Assembly (NCBI GenBank): GCA_016743945.1
Contig: JADGFI010000010.1
Location: forward strand, 62,001 to 126,000
DNA: 64,000 nucleotides
Direction of reading: 5' to 3'
Source of the DNA: Desulfobacteraceae bacterium
GTDB taxonomy: Bacteria > Desulfobacterota > Desulfobacteria > Desulfobacterales > Desulfobacteraceae
Shown here: piece by piece, positions 60,694 through 64,000 of the stretch
How positions within the stretch are numbered: position 1 is the stretch's first letter
How the letters are laid out: the number at the start of each line of letters is the position of its first letter
Notes under the pieces: generated by a model
Told to the model about the DNA's origin: nothing
Database searches by the model: none
What the model saw: the letters and a program-made list of their open reading frames with translations, nothing else
Translations under genes and position numbers: made by a program

Positions 60694-61334
60694 GTTTTAA
60701 CGTGTCTATTGGTGATAAAATTGAATCTGATGATAAAGCCGGACTTGGCAACCTGGCAAGATATATCATTCGTGCCTGTTTTGAACGCTAAAGCTTCACT
60801 TCGTGCCCCAGGAAAGAATGGTTTATGTCCCGGCAGAAAAATTTGATGATGGTGTTACCAAAGTTATTTACATATCGAAAAACAGAAAATCCAGGAAAGT
60901 TTTCAATGCTTTGGACTGGCTTGCCAAGTTGGTGACACATATTCCCGGAAGATATGAGCATACTGTGAGATATTACGGCTATTTTTCAAACAAGTCCCGG
61001 GGGATGAGAAAGAAGGCAGATGTTGATGATATCCTTACAATCTTGCCAAATGATACGTCTTCTAATGAAGCAAGGCAGAATTGGGCTCGGTTAATTCAAA
61101 AAATTTATGAAAATAATCCACTTGTGTGCCCAAAATGTCAAGGGCAAATGAAAACAATCTCTATTATTGATGATTTTGAAATAATAGATCAGATGTTTAA
61201 AACATCTAAATCTTTTGGATATCCGTAACCATGATCCACCTGAGGTAGAACCAGTTTATATTCTTGAATCGACCTATGTGGATCATTCAGATCATGGCAA
61301 TTCAGGCTCTCTGATTATAGTATTTGACACCTTT
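60693..61334 (+). pseudogene. Remnant of an IS91-like (Y2/HUH) transposase
   Basis: Pieces in three frames together match the C terminus of IS91/IS801-type transposases: SIGDKIESDDKAGLGNLARY, then ERMVYVPAEKFDDG with ALDWLAKLVTHIPGRYEHTV, RYYGYFSNKSRGMRKKAD and the zinc pair CPKCQGQ, then HDPPEVEPVYILESTYVDH. A stop after IIRACFER and two frame changes show that it is decayed. The catalytic N-terminal part is absent. Confidence 0.82.
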
Positions 61335-61590
61335 TGGAGCTGATATTTTTAAAATTGAGTTGTGGGATTACAGGTTTCCTATACTCAAATTCAGTCATAT
61401 TTTAGTTTTCCCGGTCTATTTTAACAATAATTATTCTTCACGGCTAATGCCTATTTTTCTTTCCGAACAGCTCTTTACCCCGTCCCAGGAAGGACACAGT
61501 ATGTTGTGTCCTTCCTGGGACGGGGGCATATTTTCCAGAGTTATAAAAAAATTTTAGCTGTTTCTTGACAAAAGGCAAGAAAGCATTTAC
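61335..61590. other. Gap between broken genes
   Basis: No gene is visible. It contains the large inverted repeat at 61478-61525 and AT-rich sequence around it. Confidence 0.4.
61478..61525. repeat. Perfect 21 bp inverted repeat
   Basis: The arms at 61478-61498 and 61505-61525 are exact complements around a 6-base loop. The stem is GC-rich (CCCCGTCCCAGG at the outer end). There is no following T run, so it is not a plain terminator. It lies between the transposase remnant and the broken reductase gene and may be the end of a lost mobile element. Confidence 0.75.
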
Positions 61591-61731
61591 TTATCCTTCA
61601 ATGGCGTGGCGAATCTGGGCAATGGCCCTTTTTTTATCTATCTGGCCGTCTGTGAGCACGGGCAGACGCATGCACCCAAAGCATAGGGCAGACAATCGTT
61701 CATTTGTTTTCGGCATTTTTCTATAAAACAT
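61591..61731 (-). pseudogene. N-terminal stub of an aldo/keto reductase
   Basis: The minus strand encodes 46 residues, MFYRKMPKTNERLSALCFGC then MRLPVLTDGQIDKKRAI and AQIRHAIEG, followed by a stop. This is the typical first part of an aldo/keto reductase of the Fe-S-containing type. The barrel is missing, so the gene is cut. Start taken at MFYRK. Confidence 0.75.
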
Positions 61732-62131
61732 GTAACGTCTCCGTAATATGATTTGGCAAGGTGTACAGGCAAGGATAAAAAAGGTTTGCCTCCAAGTCAA
61801 GGCGAGTCCGGCTGACACAAAAAGCCGTGCGGCTGATTAGCATCGAACCAGGACGCCGGGCGCGGGATGACCGCCTTACTCCCGCTTTCCTCTTGCCTAT
61901 TATAAAATCGGTTGCACTCAGACAAGGTTGTGAACTAAACGTTAATTTTTAGGCAATCTGGAAAAAGACTCTTCTAAAAAAATGAGTTGACTCGTACAAT
62001 TTTTTTCGGACACTTTGTGATTATATCTTAATAATATACAAGGATATCTTAAAGCTTATCTCAGGGAAAAAATTAAAAACAAATAGAAATCATGGAATGA
62101 ATTATAAGTAATTTTATTATAAGGAAGATTG
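61732..62131. other. Gene-free stretch before the kinase
   Basis: No gene or clear repeat is visible. It is AT-rich in its second half; a TTGACT at about 61987 has no convincing -10 partner. Confidence 0.4.
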
Positions 62132-64000
62132 ATGAATAATCGATTGCCCATTCGTAAGAAGGCCCTGATAAAACAATTTTTAGTAATTTTTTTGCCTTTT
62201 GTTCTTATTTTAGTTCTGCTTTCCTGGGTGGTTTATTATTTTCAATTCATAAAAACACAAGAAGAAGTTTTAAAGGCCAGAGAAATAAACTCATTGGTCA
62301 TGCAAAAAGAATTTATTCAACAGACAACTAAATCAATTATTTCTGACATCAATATAATTGCTGCAGATCCAGCATTGCATGATGTTCTCACTCAGAAATC
62401 TCAAAATTCTATATCGCATATGTCGGCAATTTTTCTGATTTTCAGCAAATATAAAGGAATTTATGATCAAATTAGAGTACTGGATAAAACCGGTATGGAA
62501 ATAATCCGTGTTGACCTGAGAGGAAACAAACCCTTTCTGGTTCCTGCGGCTCAATTACAATTCAAAGGCAAACGGTATTATTTTAAAGACACCTATCGTC
62601 TGGGTAAAGGTGAAATTTTTATGTCTCCTTTGGACCTTAATATTGAAAAAGGTAAAATAGAAGAACCTTTTAAGCCAATGATACGATTTGGGATCCCCAT
62701 CTTTGATAAAAATAATGAAAAACAAGGCGTTCTTATTTTAAATTATCTTGGTAAAAAGCTCATTGATGATTTGGTAAAACTTTCCTCTAAGTCTCCAGGC
62801 CATCTGATGATGACCAATTCCGAAGGGTATTGGCTTAAGGGAATGCAGGCTGAAAATGAATGGGGTTTTATGCTCAAGGATCGTAATGAGAAAAGAATAC
62901 AGAATCAATTTCCAGATGTCTGGCAAAAAATTATTAAAAATGAAAATGGACAAATATTCAGCCAGGACGGTCTGATTACATTTGTTAAAGTATTTCCCCT
63001 AAAAGAAGGTATAAAATTCAGCAGCGGGTCTCCTGACCCATTTCAAAAAAGTGTAACAAATTTGAGTTCTGATCATTTTTTTTGGGCCATCATGTGTCAT
63101 GTTCTACCGGATGAACTGCACAAAGAAAACAATAAATTCGTATTAGCTCTCATTTTTACAGATCTGTTTTTAATAATTCTGTTGGGAACGTTTTCCTGGT
63201 TATTTGTTTTGACAAACACAAGAAGAAAATTGGCGGAAAACGCGTTAAAAAGATCAAATATTGAATTAGAAGAAAAAGTGAAAAAAAGGACGCAGGAGCT
63301 ATTTAATACAAATATTGCTTTAGAAAAAGAAGTAATGAAGCATAGGCAAGCCATTAGTGAAAAACAAAAAATCGAATCTCAGTTGAGACAATCTCAAAGA
63401 ATGGAAGCAATCGGAACTCTTGCAGGAGGCATTGCTCATGACTTTAACAATATTTTGACCCCAATTCTTGGATATGCTGAAATGGCTGTGATGCAGCTTG
63501 ATCAAAACAATCCATTAATAGATGACATAAATCAAATTATATCAGCATCTCATAGAGCCAGGGAGCTTGTCCAACAGATTCTAACATTCAGTCGTCAAGC
63601 AGAACAAGAGTTACGGCCGATTAAAGTCGAATTGGTGATTAAAGAGGTTTTAAAACTATTAAAATCTACTATTCCGGCAACAATTGAAATATGTCAGAAT
63701 ATCAAATCCGATTGCAACCCTATTATGGCTGATCACACGCAGATCCATCAAATTATAATGAATTTATGTACAAATGCATACCATTCCATGCGCAAGAATG
63801 GTGGCGTTTTAAGTATTGTTTTATTTCAGGTCGAAATTAGTCCAGAAGATTATCAGATTAGTTTTGACTTGAGGCCTGGTACATATATCAAACTTGAGGT
63901 GAGTGACACTGGTCATGGTATGAATAGAGAACTGCAGGATAAAATTTTCGAGCCCTATTTTACAACTAAAGAAGAAGGTGAGGGAACGGGTCTTGGTTTA
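62132..64000 (+). CDS. Membrane sensor histidine kinase (partial, runs off window)
   Basis: At least 623 residues; the stop is beyond the window. Start ATG 62132 follows AAGGAAG. TM1 is at about 15-35 (FLVIFLPFVLILVLLSWVVY) and TM2 at about 335-360 (LALIFTDLFLIILLGTFSWL), enclosing a periplasmic Cache-like sensor domain (VLDKTGMEIIRVDLRGNKPF). A coiled coil follows, then the H-box GGIAHDFNNIL (His near 435), N-box IIMNLCTNAYHSM, G1 DTGHGM, F-box FEPYFTTK and G2 GTGLGL. No response regulator is visible. Confidence 0.9.
   Translation, partial: MNNRLPIRKKALIKQFLVIFLPFVLILVLLSWVVYYFQFIKTQEEVLKAREINSLVMQKEFIQQTTKSIISDINIIAADPALHDVLTQKSQNSISHMSAIFLIFSKYKGIYDQIRVLDKTGMEIIRVDLRGNKPFLVPAAQLQFKGKRYYFKDTYRLGKGEIFMSPLDLNIEKGKIEEPFKPMIRFGIPIFDKNNEKQGVLILNYLGKKLIDDLVKLSSKSPGHLMMTNSEGYWLKGMQAENEWGFMLKDRNEKRIQNQFPDVWQKIIKNENGQIFSQDGLITFVKVFPLKEGIKFSSGSPDPFQKSVTNLSSDHFFWAIMCHVLPDELHKENNKFVLALIFTDLFLIILLGTFSWLFVLTNTRRKLAENALKRSNIELEEKVKKRTQELFNTNIALEKEVMKHRQAISEKQKIESQLRQSQRMEAIGTLAGGIAHDFNNILTPILGYAEMAVMQLDQNNPLIDDINQIISASHRARELVQQILTFSRQAEQELRPIKVELVIKEVLKLLKSTIPATIEICQNIKSDCNPIMADHTQIHQIIMNLCTNAYHSMRKNGGVLSIVLFQVEISPEDYQISFDLRPGTYIKLEVSDTGHGMNRELQDKIFEPYFTTKEEGEGTGLGL

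Noticed and set aside
61987..62030. Promoter for the histidine kinase
   Set aside because: TTGACT is present, but no -10 box lies at a suitable distance.
1..64000. CRISPR array
   Set aside because: I saw no set of regularly spaced repeats and no cas gene.

Overview
The window looks like part of the chromosome of a sulfate-reducing deltaproteobacterium (Desulfobacterota), most likely a Desulfobacter/Desulfobacula-type member of the Desulfobacteraceae. The strongest evidence is a complete dsrMKJOP operon (53.3-58.3 kb), encoding the membrane complex that links the quinone pool to dissimilatory sulfite reduction. The organism name is an inference from gene content; no database search was run.

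Layout. 0-5.6 kb: two envelope porins and two secreted proteins that share an N-terminal domain. 5.7-12.5 kb: a leftward seven-gene housekeeping operon (small acidic protein, argS, SPOR protein, gatC, gatA, small protein, mutL). 12.6-12.8 kb: tandem tRNA-Ser(UGA) and tRNA-Ser(GCU) genes behind a strong promoter. 12.75-51.18 kb: a complete P2/HP1/K139-like temperate myophage of 38,361 bp. It sits in the tRNA-Ser(GCU) gene and is bounded by a perfect 75 bp repeat. 51.2-58.4 kb: a class III nucleotide cyclase, then an RsbRD-N-like gene and dsrMKJOP. 58.5-60.2 kb: a radical-SAM-type protein of unknown role. 60.1-61.8 kb: a graveyard of broken genes (two oligopeptide ABC transporter fragments, an IS91-like transposase remnant, an aldo/keto reductase stub). 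62.1-64.0 kb: a sensor histidine kinase that runs off the window.

Prophage logic. From attL: a 0.75 kb repeat-rich non-coding stretch; a stand-alone copy of the C-terminal domain of the phage's own primase-helicase; an Ogr-like zinc-finger late activator; portal and terminase (leftward); then the head, tail, lysis and baseplate genes (rightward) in P2-like order, with a predicted -1 frameshift between the tail chaperone E and its extension just before the tape measure. Next comes an AT-rich cargo block (about 33-41.1 kb): a D12-class DNA adenine methylase behind a structured leader, a SIR2-domain protein with an unknown partner (a likely anti-phage pair), a small HTH/zinc protein beside a TTGCAA cluster, and a two-gene restriction-modification system in which nuclease and methylase are fused (BcgI/type IIB-like) with a separate specificity subunit. 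The lysogeny switch follows (CI-like repressor, operator over the lytic promoter, Cro-like and CII-like proteins). Then come replication genes (Toprim primase-helicase), a second adenine methylase, a MazG-like protein, several small early genes and the tyrosine integrase.

Most interesting points: the attachment repeat extends past the tRNA into a re-created terminator; tandem 12-mer repeats at both inner prophage ends look like integrase arm sites; a run of ten A residues sits where an HTH reading frame meets the integrase frame; the single-domain primase paralogue lies next to a repeat-rich non-coding region; and a nested hairpin lies just after the SIR2 pair.
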